From: Leptospira noguchii serovar Panama str. CZ214
Lineage (GTDB): Bacteria; Spirochaetota; Leptospiria; Leptospirales; Leptospiraceae
NCBI RefSeq assembly: GCF_000306255.2
Contig: NZ_AKWY02000022.1
Coordinates: 62,001 to 126,000 of the forward strand
Direction: 5' to 3'
DNA: 64,000 nt
The position numbers and the translations under genes are program-made. Below, piece after piece: positions 17,091-39,092 of this stretch. The first letter of the stretch is position 1, and each line of letters begins with the position of its first letter. Below the pieces are notes generated by a model. That model did no database searches. It was not told the origin of the DNA and worked only from the letters and a program-made list of their open reading frames with translations.

Positions 17091-19994
17091 ATGAAGGAAT
17101 ATAGAAAATTTTTACGCAAGTTATGGATCAGTAGAATCGTTTCCGTTTCGATTGACTTTTGTTTGTTCCGTTTTATTTTTTTATTTTTATTTCTCAAAAA
17201 TAATTTATCACGATTTCTAATTGGTTTTATTAGAAAAGTAAGTATTTTTAATATACTTCATTCTAGTTATAGATTTCTTTCTCTGATTTTGCGTTTTCGA
17301 AACGGCTTTTTTATAGTCGGAATTTTATTTTATCATTCTACTTTATTTTCTCAAAAACCAATTCGGATTGAAATCGTTATTTTGGATGAAACCGGGAATC
17401 ACGCTGTTTCTAACACTCCAGTTGTATTTCAAGAAATTGGAAAGTATTTGATTACAAGTGGAGAAGGTTCTATCAAGGTGAACTTTCCTGCTCCCGGTTC
17501 TTACAATTTGAGGATCATGACTTCGGAAAAGGTTTTTAAAAAAAACATAACCGTGGAACACGACGGTCAGAAAAAATTTATTTTTATTCGTAAACCCGCT
17601 CCGGGTGAGATCAGCGTTTATGGAGAAAAGGATTTAGAATCTCTTTCTAGATATACTCTTCAACAAGAGGAAATTCAAAGATTGCCCGGGGCTCAGAACG
17701 ACGCCCTTAAAGCGATCCAGACACTTCCGGGTATTACGGCGGTTCCGCCGATTGGACTTTCCTCTTCTTCGTTTAACAATTTAGTGAATAGCGTGGGGAA
17801 CTCCAATCCGTATTCCAATAGCGAACGCGGTTTTTTGGTGATGAGAGGCGGCGGAACCCTGGCAAACGGTTATTATCTGGACGGTTTTCCTATGTCTTAT
17901 CCTTATCATTTGGGGGATCAGTCTTCCGTACTAAATAATAATATTATAAAATCGTTTAATGTTTATTCTGGGGCTTTTCCCGTTCAGTTTGGATTTGCTA
18001 CGGGTGGAATTATTGACATTAGAACTCCGGATACGGTCGCTAAAACTTTCTCCGTAGTTAATTTGAATACGTTTCTTTCGGACGTGTATCATCAAAATAA
18101 GATCTCCGAAAATTTATACGCGATCGTTTCCGCTAGAAAGTCGTATCCGAACGTTACTCTTTTGAAATTATATCCGGATGGTATTCCTCAAGACGCTAAA
18201 TACGCGGATTATGAAGATTATCAAGCTAAGTTCAATTGGAAACCAGGCGCCAATCATACTTTTAATGTTTTGTTATTCGGCGCCAAGGACAAACAGAAAT
18301 ATACAAAAGCTCAAGACGATTTTGAAAACAGTAAAAAACAATTTTTTGGTCTGCAAGAAGCGGCTTCGGGTCGTCCTCCTGTAGGTCTGGATAGATTGTT
18401 TAGAACGAGTGGTTTTAGATATACTTATAATAATAAATCCTGGTTGGAAACTTCCATTTCTATTTCGAATAATTACTTTAAAGAATTTTTTGAAGTAGAT
18501 TTTAAAAATCCTCTGACGGCAGAACAGATTTTTGAACTTCAGAATGTTACGACTCAAAACGTTAATTTTTTAGAAAACAATACTAAGATCAATTTGATTG
18601 AAAGGTATCTAACGTTCCGTTTTGGAGGTCAGCTTAGAGATAAGATGATTCAACTTCAAGGCGAAGACATTAAATCTTCTAACTCTACGTTTTTGGATTT
18701 TTTTAACAGTTTGTTGGATTCTAATCGTCAGTTTAGGGCTTTGATTGAAGGGGATTCTATTCATACGAGAGAGATTGCCGCTTTTGCGGAAATGGAATTT
18801 AAAATCGGAGGTTTTAGTATTCTTCCCGGATATAGGCACGATTATTATGATAAGGCGCACGAAAAAAAAGATTCTTTTCGTGGTAGGGCTGAATACGAAA
18901 TTCTTAAGACCGCTACAAAATTTTTGGTCGGAACAGGTGAACACTATAACGCTCCGCTTCAGATCGAACAATTTTCTTCCAGATCTGGTAACCCTAATTT
19001 AAAGATGGAACATTCGATTCATTCTTCCGGTGGAATCGAACAAAGGATTTCTTCGGATTATCTGATCAAAGTGGAAGGTTTTCATAATCAATATTCTAAT
19101 CTTGTAACTCCGGATTCGTATGTTCAAGATCCGTATCAACCTAACAACGAAAAACGAGACATCGTAAATCATCCTGACGATGTTCAAGAAAATCCTTTGA
19201 TCGTTAGAAATATGAATTATTCCAATTCTAGAGACGGATACTCCAGAGGCGTGGAGTTGTTTTTAAAAGCCAATCAAGGCGCCGCGCGCAGATTTTTTGG
19301 TTGGATTTCGTATACTAATTCGGTTTCGAAAAGAAACAATCATCAACCTCAACTTACGGACGACGAGGAAAATCAAAGGACCAGAGATAATAGAGGTCAT
19401 AGGCTTCAGTATCAGATTCATGAAGGTGGTAATTATTTTAATTATTACGATGACGGTAAATGGGAGGCGCTTGTAGATAACGACAAACTGTTGTTATACG
19501 ACTACGATCGAACTCATATTTTGAATATTGTTTTTGCTTGGAAGTTCGGTCAGAGCTGGCAGATCGGTAGTAAATACACGTATCTTACCAACGTTCCTAT
19601 TACTCCTATTGTGGATTCTTCTAAGGCTTCGGGACTTGCGTCTACAGGTATTAATCTTTATAATCCAACTTATTCAGAATATTATAATTCTGGCAGATGG
19701 CCGGACTTTCATCAATTGGATATTCGAATTGATCGTTTTATGAATTATCAATGGGGTTATGTGAATACTTACGTTGAGTTGATCAATTTTTTTGGAAACA
19801 GAAATCAGATTAGTCAGACATACAATAACTTTGGTCCTTATTCGAGAAACGCATTTACCAATCCTTTGACTGGGTTTACGACTCCTAGTAATCCTGCCCC
19901 GGTTTATAATTCTAATTATATTGAATCTACTGCGATCGGCGGTAAGATTAAATATTATCCTTTTATTAGTATAGGAATGCAGATTAAGTTTTGA
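17091..19994 (+). CDS. TonB-dependent receptor
   Basis: A 967-residue outer-membrane receptor as annotated from ATG 17091. The N-terminal 65 residues are odd (two hydrophobic stretches). A TTG at 17289 would give a conventional signal peptide (R-F-R-N-G-F-F-I-V-G ... T-L-F-S, then Q), so the true start is uncertain. After cleavage come a carboxypeptidase-regulatory-like beta domain (to about 165), a plug domain with L-P-G-A-Q-N-D-A-L-K-A-I-Q-T-L-P-G and R-G-G-G motifs (about 195-330), and a 22-strand-type barrel ending in Phe (I-G-M-Q-I-K-F). It imports a scarce ligand with TonB energy; the ligand is not evident. No exbB/exbD/tonB genes are nearby. Confidence 0.85.
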   Translation: MKEYRKFLRKLWISRIVSVSIDFCLFRFIFLFLFLKNNLSRFLIGFIRKVSIFNILHSSYRFLSLILRFRNGFFIVGILFYHSTLFSQKPIRIEIVILDETGNHAVSNTPVVFQEIGKYLITSGEGSIKVNFPAPGSYNLRIMTSEKVFKKNITVEHDGQKKFIFIRKPAPGEISVYGEKDLESLSRYTLQQEEIQRLPGAQNDALKAIQTLPGITAVPPIGLSSSSFNNLVNSVGNSNPYSNSERGFLVMRGGGTLANGYYLDGFPMSYPYHLGDQSSVLNNNIIKSFNVYSGAFPVQFGFATGGIIDIRTPDTVAKTFSVVNLNTFLSDVYHQNKISENLYAIVSARKSYPNVTLLKLYPDGIPQDAKYADYEDYQAKFNWKPGANHTFNVLLFGAKDKQKYTKAQDDFENSKKQFFGLQEAASGRPPVGLDRLFRTSGFRYTYNNKSWLETSISISNNYFKEFFEVDFKNPLTAEQIFELQNVTTQNVNFLENNTKINLIERYLTFRFGGQLRDKMIQLQGEDIKSSNSTFLDFFNSLLDSNRQFRALIEGDSIHTREIAAFAEMEFKIGGFSILPGYRHDYYDKAHEKKDSFRGRAEYEILKTATKFLVGTGEHYNAPLQIEQFSSRSGNPNLKMEHSIHSSGGIEQRISSDYLIKVEGFHNQYSNLVTPDSYVQDPYQPNNEKRDIVNHPDDVQENPLIVRNMNYSNSRDGYSRGVELFLKANQGAARRFFGWISYTNSVSKRNNHQPQLTDDEENQRTRDNRGHRLQYQIHEGGNYFNYYDDGKWEALVDNDKLLLYDYDRTHILNIVFAWKFGQSWQIGSKYTYLTNVPITPIVDSSKASGLASTGINLYNPTYSEYYNSGRWPDFHQLDIRIDRFMNYQWGYVNTYVELINFFGNRNQISQTYNNFGPYSRNAFTNPLTGFTTPSNPAPVYNSNYIESTAIGGKIKYYPFISIGMQIKF

Positions 19995-20012
19995 ATGTAG
20001 TGAATGGTTTAG

Positions 20013-20030
20013 GAAACGGTCTCGTTTTTT
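20013..20030 (+). terminator. Intrinsic terminator after TonB receptor
   Basis: A short hairpin (GAAACG, loop GTCT, CGTTTT) runs into six T, 18 bases after the receptor stop codon. Confidence 0.55.
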
Positions 20031-20395
20031 CTAGAATGGTATTTGTCTGAATAGATTATAATGACACGCCTTATTGCTTTGGACCATTTTTATACTTAGA
20101 TGTATGAAAACAGCACAAAAAGTTTACGGTAATGATTAGAATGTCGTAAAGCTGACTCTTAATTGAATTTGCGAAATGAATGGCAGTTAGACGTTTTTTC
20201 TGTCAAAAACAAGAATTACTGAAACCGGCCTATTAGATTTGTTTTACAAACCGTCCAGAATTTTAAAATTGTGATTGAAATATATTAAGATGATCACAAA
20301 TTTTGTCTTCGTTACAAATACGGATTTGATCCAACCTTAGTTTAGTTAAACTAATCGACGTTAGTAAGCTGCTTTTGTGACGGTTTTGACCTAAA
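20031..20395. other. Intergenic region before toxin locus
   Basis: 365 bp with no gene or clear repeat. It must contain the promoter for the three-gene run starting at 20396; no convincing site was seen. Confidence 0.4.
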
Positions 20396-21676
20396 ATGAC
20401 AATGTCAGATACAATCAAACGATATAAGACGTGTTTGTCGATAGCGGTCCTTATTTTTGGGTCTGTGATTTTTACGTTTTTGTTTGGTTTTAAATCGGGT
20501 TCGGAGAAAGTATCTAATGAATTTCATTTAAAAACTTTTTTAGAAATAGTAAGTTCAGTTTTTATAAATCAACCGGAAGTTGTCGAAGATATAACGTCGA
20601 TATCGGAACAAAACTCTACCGACAACTTGGGAACAGTTGGTGCTGCGTGGGAAGTGGGTGCGGAACTTGTTACAATTCAAAATATTGAAACTGATCATCC
20701 CCAAAAAAATTTAAACTTAGATCGTGTAGAAGAAATTGGGTTACAAGTTGAGAGTAAACTAACAATCAACCCAAAAAGATCCACTTTGGATGAATTTTCA
20801 AAACTAAACTTTTTAAAAAGAAATTCAAAACAAAAATTCAATACGGTATCTTTTGATTTTTTAAACCAAAAATCCAACCACATTCAAAATATTGAAACTG
20901 CAAAGATATACAGTTCAGATGAATTGTATATTCAAGAAGTGGGGTGTTATTTTTCGGATAACACTCACCAGAAAGATTTGGCGAATATTGTTGCATCTCC
21001 CTTTAAGAAATATTCAAAAATTTTAATTGATTTGTCTAAAAATGTTTTTTGGAATTTAGATTCAAAATTTAGTTCTTTAGAAAAAATAAAAATTCTATCA
21101 AAAACGATTTCAAAAAATCAACAAGAGGTCTTAGCACCGGCTTTTGATTTTGAGTTCAAAGATAGAGTGAAAAGTAAAACTTTGATGGGCCAAAGCGAGA
21201 AGTTTGATTTTTCTACTCAATTTTTTATTCGTGAATTTGGTGCAGAACTGGGAATGTCCGAAGAGACTTTGTCTGGTTTTTCCATTTGGGAACTGGGAAA
21301 TGATACTTTTGAAATTCGTATTTTAGAGAATGTTCATATAGAGAGATGGGCTTGGAATCAGATCCAAGAGAAGTTAGAAGAATTTAAAAACAGTCGTTTG
21401 CAAAACAACATTCCTTCTCTTGCTAAAGGTGTAAAAGAAGGGCTGCTGTTTTTTCCTCGAAGAACTCAATCTAATTTTAAAAGCCAGGATGTTATTTCTG
21501 CCCATTCCGGTTATACCTGGAAAGATTCCTATTTTCTAATATTGGATCATTTTTTAGAAACTCCTAAAATCAATCGTAAATGGATGCGTTATTATTCTAT
21601 CCATTTAAACGGACCGCCGTTCGGAATACTAAAAAAGAGACACTCGTTTGGAAGGAGTTTGAAAGATGAACTCTAA
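20396..21676 (+). CDS. Membrane-anchored hypothetical protein
   Basis: A 426-residue protein that I do not recognise. One N-terminal hydrophobic segment (about residues 13-34, S-I-A-V-L-I-F-G-S-V-I-F-T-F-L-F-G) suggests a signal anchor, with the rest outside the cytoplasm. The middle is polar, Lys/Asn-rich and low in complexity. The C-terminal 170 residues look more globular (I-R-E-F-G-A-E-L-G-M, W-A-W-N-Q-I-Q-E-K). Its last 11 bases overlap the next gene, whose strong ribosome binding site lies inside this frame, so the genes are translationally coupled. Its place directly before a TIGR04388 protein suggests a role in export or maturation of that protein; this is inference only. Confidence 0.6.
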   Translation: MTMSDTIKRYKTCLSIAVLIFGSVIFTFLFGFKSGSEKVSNEFHLKTFLEIVSSVFINQPEVVEDITSISEQNSTDNLGTVGAAWEVGAELVTIQNIETDHPQKNLNLDRVEEIGLQVESKLTINPKRSTLDEFSKLNFLKRNSKQKFNTVSFDFLNQKSNHIQNIETAKIYSSDELYIQEVGCYFSDNTHQKDLANIVASPFKKYSKILIDLSKNVFWNLDSKFSSLEKIKILSKTISKNQQEVLAPAFDFEFKDRVKSKTLMGQSEKFDFSTQFFIREFGAELGMSEETLSGFSIWELGNDTFEIRILENVHIERWAWNQIQEKLEEFKNSRLQNNIPSLAKGVKEGLLFFPRRTQSNFKSQDVISAHSGYTWKDSYFLILDHFLETPKINRKWMRYYSIHLNGPPFGILKKRHSFGRSLKDEL

Positions 21677-22354
21677 CCAATCTTCTAAAATCCAATTTGA
21701 CATTCTCAACTACGTTATCAAAAACCAATCAACGATTGTTAGATCGTGCATATTAGAATTCAGTCATTCTGAATCTAATACTTTCAAAAATTCTAATCTA
21801 ATTCTAATACTTAAAACCTTGCGGGTCGCTTTGGTCGAAGGCGTTTCTACAAGTTTCAATCATTTAATTTTAAACCTGAAAATGTGGGAACTACCACAAA
21901 AAACAACTTATACAGAAGAACACGTTATCATAGGATCACAAATGGAAAAGAGAGTCATCAAGGGATGGGTTTTTACAATGGCGGGATTGTTGAGTATTAA
22001 CGGAAAAAAATCAGAAAAACAGACTGAGTCAAAAGATAAAAGAGAGATGAACTTTTCGAGCGATACATATAGCGCAGGTTGTTGTTATGGGAATAGAGGT
22101 GTTCAAAAAGAGCTTGAGAACCATCGTTTTAAAAAACTTTCAAACAAAGACATATGTAAAAAAGAATCCGACCCTTTTGGAAATAATATATTAGAAATAA
22201 AAAATATAATAAAACGTGTAATAACAAAAATAGGTAACGGTCTTTTGTCGAAAGAATTAGTCCGGCGAGGGCAGCTAAAGAACAGCGCTCTCTATGGATC
22301 GCGTTGGAAACTCAGCACAACGCTCTCTATGGATCGCGTTGTGGGAGTAGTGTA

Positions 22355-22355
<1 letters not shown>
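21666..22355 (+). CDS. Hypothetical protein coupled to TIGR04388 gene
   Basis: A 229-residue predicted product. GGAAGGAG lies just before ATG 21666, a strong ribosome binding site, and the start overlaps the preceding gene. The stop overlaps the next ATG as TAATG at 22353. That double coupling is the main evidence that the frame is translated. The sequence has no family signature, and part of its DNA consists of dispersed or tandem repeats (GTGGGAACTACC near 21893; CGCTCTCTATGG units near 22286), so the C-terminal third may be repeat-derived. It could be a relay reading frame that carries ribosomes to the large gene. Confidence 0.45.
22286..22341 (+). repeat. Two-unit tandem repeat, 35-bp period
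   Basis: A 21-base unit starting CGCTCTCTATGG occurs at 22286-22306 and is identical at 22321-22341. The second unit ends two bases before the GGGAG ribosome binding site of the large TIGR04388 gene. Confidence 0.7.
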
Positions 22356-29581
<7,226 letters not shown>

Positions 29582-29598
29582 AGGAGAATGAGAAAATT

Positions 29599-30039
29599 AT
29601 GTTATTCAGAATAATACTGATTGGTTGTATTTTTTTGAGTTCTTGCGAAAAGCCAGAAAACAAAGAGGAAAGAAAAGTGGAGATGAAAACATATACTGAA
29701 AAAGAAATGTTAAAAGAATTTAACATTCTCCTGCCTAAAATTGTTAAAGATATTAAAGAAAAAAAGAACTTAATCCCATTAAGTGATTTAAGCACTCATT
29801 CAGGTGATTTTTTTTCATATGAAACTAACTTCCGAGGCAACATTAGAGATGATCTGGAAGTTATAGAAAAAAATATTTCCTATCTTGATATAATTAATGT
29901 GCTAACTTTAGGCAAACGGTTTGTAGATGAAGAAAATGGTGATGGGATTCAGATCACTTATCGTAAACATAGCATAATGTTTCAATTTGATGAAGGAGAA
30001 GGAAAATGGAAAGTTTCAAGCATCTTGGTTGAAAAATAA
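29599..30039 (+). CDS. Small lipoprotein, candidate immunity protein
   Basis: A 146-residue lipoprotein: signal peptide with lipobox L-S-S-C (Cys16), a charged tether, then a small alpha/beta domain (about 35-146) unlike any family I can name. It starts 17 bases after the giant gene, with AAGGAG at the intergenic start. Position, size and lipidation fit an immunity protein that would guard the periplasm against a peptidoglycan-cutting tip. A truncated copy follows at 30118. Immunity function is inferred from context, not from sequence family. Confidence 0.65.
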   Translation: MLFRIILIGCIFLSSCEKPENKEERKVEMKTYTEKEMLKEFNILLPKIVKDIKEKKNLIPLSDLSTHSGDFFSYETNFRGNIRDDLEVIEKNISYLDIINVLTLGKRFVDEENGDGIQITYRKHSIMFQFDEGEGKWKVSSILVEK

Positions 30040-30042
30040 TTC

Positions 30043-30089
30043 GGCGAGGCCCGCAAAAATTAACTTTGCAGATAATCTTCTAATATAAC
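30043..30089 (+). repeat. Cassette 3' repeat (diverged) after lipoprotein
   Basis: GGCGAGGCCCGCAAAAATTAA and the following GCAGATAAT..TCTAATATAAC are repeated almost exactly at 30213-30258. The first part is a diverged form of the TGAGTCTCGCAAAAACTAA repeat. Confidence 0.7.
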
Positions 30090-30117
30090 TAAAATATTAA
30101 AGAGACATGAGAACATT

Positions 30118-30213
<96 letters not shown>

Positions 30214-30216
<3 letters not shown>

Positions 30217-30258
30217 GTCTCGCAAAAACTAACCTTGCAGATAATTTTCTAATATAAC
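30214..30258 (+). repeat. Cassette 3' repeat TGAGTCTCGCAAAAACTAA, copy 1
   Basis: The 19 bases 30214-30232 are identical to 54706-54724 in the Rhs locus; related copies lie at 37670-37688 and 53165-53189. The following AT-rich stretch with TCTAATATAACGAA also recurs. The repeat overlaps or follows the stop codon of small genes. Confidence 0.75.
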
Positions 30259-30398
30259 GAAGCTCTGATTTGATTTTGACTTAGTTTTGATCTCAAATCA
30301 GAGAATTTGGAACATGAAATTACATTCCAAAAGTTGAATTTAGAAATATTCGAAGTAATTTTTGGAAATGAAAAAAGCATCAGGGCATGAATTGGCTC

Positions 30399-30417
30399 AC
30401 TCGTTTTTAAAACGAGT
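30399..30417. terminator. Palindrome between lipoprotein fragment and integrase
   Basis: ACTCGTTTT and AAAACGAGT pair around one T. It lies between convergent genes and may end transcription on both strands. Confidence 0.45.
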
Positions 30418-30440
30418 TTAAATACTCTCACAAAAGAAGG

Positions 30441-31553
<1,113 letters not shown>

Positions 31554-31664
31554 GAATAGAGTGGAAAAACATGATGGTCCGAGAGCCTTTTTTTAAACCA
31601 TTGCCTGTCCTAGTCCAAAAACCGTCACCTGTATAGTTGTTTAGGATTTGCATACTAACAGTTG

Positions 31665-32609
31665 TTAAGCGCATTTTTCAAAGTCGGCCTCTGAATGAAA
31701 GTAAATATGATGTAATCCTCCAAGAACTTTTCGTTTGATAACTTTGGAGGTAGGAGAAGGAAAGGTGACTTTTCTTCCGCAGGGAGAATCCTTGTTCAAG
31801 GCGAGATGCGGCCTCCAAAGATTGTAATAATTGACATATTCCGATGTAACGACTTGAGCGTGATTCAAAGAAAATATCGGAATGTGATTGATGCACTCTC
31901 TTCTGAGAGACTCGAACCAACGTTCCATGATGCCGTTGCACCAAGGAGAAGCGATCGGGGTATGAAGAGATTGAATCCCTAAATCTTCCAAACCTTGTAG
32001 AATTTTTCTACCGGAGAAAAGAACATCGTTGTCTCGAAGAAGGATTTCAAACTCGGGGAAAATGGATTTTGCTTCTTGAATTTGATTTAAAACCCATAAC
32101 CTTGTAGGGTTCAAAGTAATATTGAAATGAATGATTTTCCTGGAACCAAGATGAATGAAAGCTAAAGCGTAAAGAGTGTTACCGTAAATAGTTTGAATGC
32201 GACAAAGATCCATTGCAAGTGTATAATTTTTGATTTGAGAGATTAGATTTAACCAAACGTTCCAATTTCCTCTAAAAGGATTATACCATTTAAGAATTCT
32301 TTGAATGATTCTTTTAACGGAAGTCAAAGAGACATCGAATCCCAATAGTAGAAGTTCGGAATGAATTCTTGCAGCGCCCCAATCTTTGTTTTTCAACATG
32401 TCTTGAATCTGATGATATATATTCCAGTATTCACGGATACCAGGTCTACCTTGAAGGTGAGGTTTGAATAATTTTCTATATTGATTTCTCAGAATTGTGA
32501 AAAGATTCGTAATGTGTTTAGGATTTACTTTCCAGAGAAAGTAGAGGATTAGCTTTTCAAAGAGAAAAATCCAAAACCAAGAATTGTGATAAAAGTGAAT
32601 AGAATCCAT
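31665..32609 (-). CDS. rve-family integrase/transposase 2
   Basis: A 314-residue paralog of the 30441 integrase. The core shows A-M-D-L near 153, L-R-D-N-D near 213 and P-W-C-N-G-I-M-E-R near 245, with the same H-L-A-L-N-K-D-S-P and L-G-G-L-H-H-I-Y tail motifs. The N-terminus is shorter and more hydrophobic than in related proteins. Two related integrases in tandem could form a two-subunit transposase or be two stacked insertions. A perfect 12-base inverted repeat lies upstream at 32772. Confidence 0.78.
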   Translation of the reverse strand: MDSIHFYHNSWFWIFLFEKLILYFLWKVNPKHITNLFTILRNQYRKLFKPHLQGRPGIREYWNIYHQIQDMLKNKDWGAARIHSELLLLGFDVSLTSVKRIIQRILKWYNPFRGNWNVWLNLISQIKNYTLAMDLCRIQTIYGNTLYALAFIHLGSRKIIHFNITLNPTRLWVLNQIQEAKSIFPEFEILLRDNDVLFSGRKILQGLEDLGIQSLHTPIASPWCNGIMERWFESLRRECINHIPIFSLNHAQVVTSEYVNYYNLWRPHLALNKDSPCGRKVTFPSPTSKVIKRKVLGGLHHIYFHSEADFEKCA

Positions 32610-32771
32610 CTTTGTTTTTTGGATGTTATCGAATAGAAGTTTGTAAGGACAATAGAAAGAGAAATAGATTTAATTTCAGTATATAACGTAAAAGATCGTA
32701 AGTTAGGAAAATGCGGTTGTGTAAAAAAACCTTGAACCTCTTCTTTTTTCTTGACAAATGGTGGTGTTAGG

Positions 32772-32797
32772 CGACTCTTCGATTCATCGAAGAGTCG
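32772..32797. repeat. Perfect 12-bp inverted repeat
   Basis: CGACTCTTCGAT and ATCGAAGAGTCG are separated by two bases, between integrase 2 and the orphan toxin cassette. It could be a transposon-end site, an operator or a terminator. The rest of 32610-33064 shows nothing coding on which I would rely. Confidence 0.6.
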
Positions 32798-33063
32798 GTA
32801 AGTTCTTCGAAACCCGCCTCATTTTTTTATTTTTTCCAAATTAAACCAAACGTTTTCCGCCAAAGAAATCCTTCATTGAACAGATGAAAGCCGTGACCAA
32901 CAACGACTAAAGCTTTGAAGTTACGAAGCGAAAGCGATCGTAGTGTAAATACTGCAATGCAACATGAGTTTTTCCATTCTGAGATTGGAATATACGAAGA
33001 ATTTAAAATGTTGCGTTGCAGATTGGAACGAAGAGCGCGGTTCGCGCAAGCGAATTCGCCCAA

Positions 33064-36202
<3,139 letters not shown>

Positions 36203-36217
36203 TTGAGGTAACAAAAC

Positions 36218-36931
36218 ATGAGAAAGTTTATCATTTTGAATATTCTGATATTTGCAAGTGCCTTTGCTTGGGATGATGAAGTTGCAGTATTGAAAAGCAT
36301 TTGGGAAAAAGGAAGGGGGGATCGATAATTGCAACGAGTACAATGTCTGGCCAAACTCCGAAACAATATTCTACTGATAACTTAGGAGATTCAAATTCTC
36401 AAACAACCTGGTGCACGAATAAAGACCCCAGAGGAGAGTCCATTGCGTTTATGCAATGGACTTTCGGTTTCTGGATTTCACGTTAATTATTATTACTTAG
36501 AGAATACTCTTAAAAGTTACAAGTACAGGGCAAAGCTTTTGATTCACAATGGATATGGAAAGTCGGAGGAAACGTATTACAATAACAACAGAATCAAAAA
36601 AGCTAAATTAAAAATATATGAAGCAGGAATGCGCGAAGGGGCCGGAGGAGGAAGATCATATATTCCAAAGGCCCCTTCCCTGATTGCAGTAAAAGAACTT
36701 GAATTTAATGAAAAGCTAGGGTTACAAATTTTTGATTTAGATTTTGATTTGAAAGGAAGATATGGTGTGAAAGGCTTTAGCGAACTTGGAATGTTTTATG
36801 TTTTCGAGATTGTCGAAGTCTACAAAGGGAAAAAATACAACGACACTTGTATATCTGAATTAGATGTATTAGGTATTTTGAATAAAGAAGATGAAGAGGT
36901 ATTTAAGAAAATATTGTCCTCTTATCGATAA
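36218..36931 (+). pseudogene. Exported glycan-binding-like protein, frameshifted
   Basis: Starts at ATG 36218 with GAGG nine bases upstream and a clean signal peptide ([12 protein letters not shown] then W-D-D-E). A run of six G (36315-36320) shifts the frame, so translation stops at 36328. The next frame continues I-I-A-T-S-T-M-S-G, and a second shift near 36443-36486 leads to the 36443-36931 frame with N-G-Y-G-K-S and N-N-N-R-I-K-K. This pattern (S-T near the start, T-x-W, then I-x-N-G-Y and N-x-R) is that of the NADase-type glycan-binding (discoidin-like) domain proteins of Leptospira. It sits where an immunity gene for the C39-like tip is expected. Pseudogene or phase-variable. Confidence 0.55.
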
Positions 36932-36940
36932 GTAAGGTTG

Positions 36941-36954
36941 TCCTGTGCGATGCG
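36941..36954 (+). repeat. 14-bp repeat TCCTGTGCGATGCG, copy 1
   Basis: Identical to 37649-37662. The two copies bracket the 37014 lipoprotein gene exactly, suggesting a duplicated or exchanged unit. Confidence 0.6.
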
Positions 36955-37013
36955 GTGTAGTGCAGAAATCCCCAGCGAATGTAGCAAGGTGATTTCGGAA
37001 AGCGTAGTAAGAT

Positions 37014-37640
37014 ATGCAAAGAGTTAATGAACTACTACTACTATTTGTATTATTAAGTATAGCTTGTATAAAGGAGCAAGAGCAAGAATTAAAGAAGGGG
37101 TCATCGGTTTTTGTAGAGTGTGAAGTAAATCGTAAAGAAATGGAAGGTTATCTCAAGAGAAAATGGGGTTCAGATTATCAAAGAAAAGAGTTTAACGAAA
37201 TAACCTCAATTACGGATGATCGTGGAACTACAGATGATAAAATATTAGGATATACTTGTTGTTTTCCTAATTTGACTAATTTGACTAATTTGACGGCAAG
37301 TTGGAGTAAGAATGTAACAGATATTGGAGTGAAAAATTTTGTAGAATGTAGTTTGAAAAACCATGTTCAAAGAATGAACGGTATAAATTTTCAAGGTACG
37401 TCAATAACGAATGAGTCTGTTAAAAGTCTGTCAGAACTCAAAGAAGTGGGAGAATTATTTTTAGACGACAATGATAAAATCAATGATACTGCGATTCAGT
37501 ATTTTAAAAAATTCACATCTATTGGTTCACTCAGTATTGTAGCAACAGGTATAACAGCAGAGGGAGCCGAGAAATTGAGAAAGATGAAACACATTCAAGG
37601 TGTTGATTCGGATTACCATGTGCCAGCAAATCAAGAATAA
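37014..37640 (+). CDS. Lipoprotein with LRR-like repeats
   Basis: A 208-residue predicted lipoprotein: hydrophobic signal with S-I-A-C (Cys18). The rest has irregular leucine-rich repeats of the cysteine-containing/RNI type (T-D-I-G-V-K-N-F, T-S-I-T-N-E-S-V-K-S-L, I-T-A-E-G-A-E-K-L). N-L-T-N-L-T-N-L-T is encoded by a short in-frame triplication near 37266-37292. It lies downstream of the orphan toxin cassette between two copies of a 14-bp repeat and before a diverged cassette 3' repeat. An orphan immunity lipoprotein is a reasonable guess from position. The function is unknown. Confidence 0.6.
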   Translation: MQRVNELLLLFVLLSIACIKEQEQELKKGSSVFVECEVNRKEMEGYLKRKWGSDYQRKEFNEITSITDDRGTTDDKILGYTCCFPNLTNLTNLTASWSKNVTDIGVKNFVECSLKNHVQRMNGINFQGTSITNESVKSLSELKEVGELFLDDNDKINDTAIQYFKKFTSIGSLSIVATGITAEGAEKLRKMKHIQGVDSDYHVPANQE

Positions 37641-37648
37641 CTGGATTA

Positions 37649-37688
37649 TCCTGTGCGATGCGAGAACCCTGAGTTTCGCAAAGACTAA
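37649..37688 (+). repeat. 14-bp repeat copy 2 plus diverged cassette 3' repeat
   Basis: TCCTGTGCGATGCG (37649-37662) is followed by TGAGTTTCGCAAAGACTAA (37670-37688), which differs from the 19-base repeat at 30214 and 54706 at two positions. Confidence 0.65.
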
Positions 37689-37832
37689 AATGTTGGAACA
37701 ACAATAGAGCTTAGTTTTGATATTTGTAGGGAATTTATTTAGTCCTCAAAGAGTATTAGAAAAACTGCAATTGATGTAAGAAGTTAAAACGAGAGAAAAA
37801 CAAAAAAGTGTAAGAGTGAGTTGATAAAGGAA

Positions 37833-37958
37833 ATGGAAGAAGATGAAAATACAAGTAAGAATGGATATGTTTTGGGAGAAGTTGTAAAAAACAAATATAC
37901 AGGCCGTCGAATGAATGCGACTATTGATACCAAAATCAAGTGTATATCTTATGTGTAA
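37833..37958 (+). CDS. Small 41-residue hypothetical protein
   Basis: ATG with AAAGG three bases upstream encodes a 41-residue product beginning M-E-E-D-E-N and containing V-L-G-E-V-V-K-N-K-Y-T-G-R-R. No family is recognised. It ends at the border of the IS481 remnant, so it may be a fragment of a longer gene cut by that insertion. Low confidence. Confidence 0.3.
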   Translation: MEEDENTSKNGYVLGEVVKNKYTGRRMNATIDTKIKCISYV

Positions 37959-37986
37959 TAGCCAAGATCAGACACACCGTAGCTGT

Positions 37987-38555
<569 letters not shown>

Positions 38556-38627
38556 TCACTTGAGTTTACGGGTCGTTCAACAGACCGTATCTTAGTACAG
38601 TCTGTAAGTTTTAAATTTAACTTTCGA

Positions 38628-39092
<465 letters not shown>

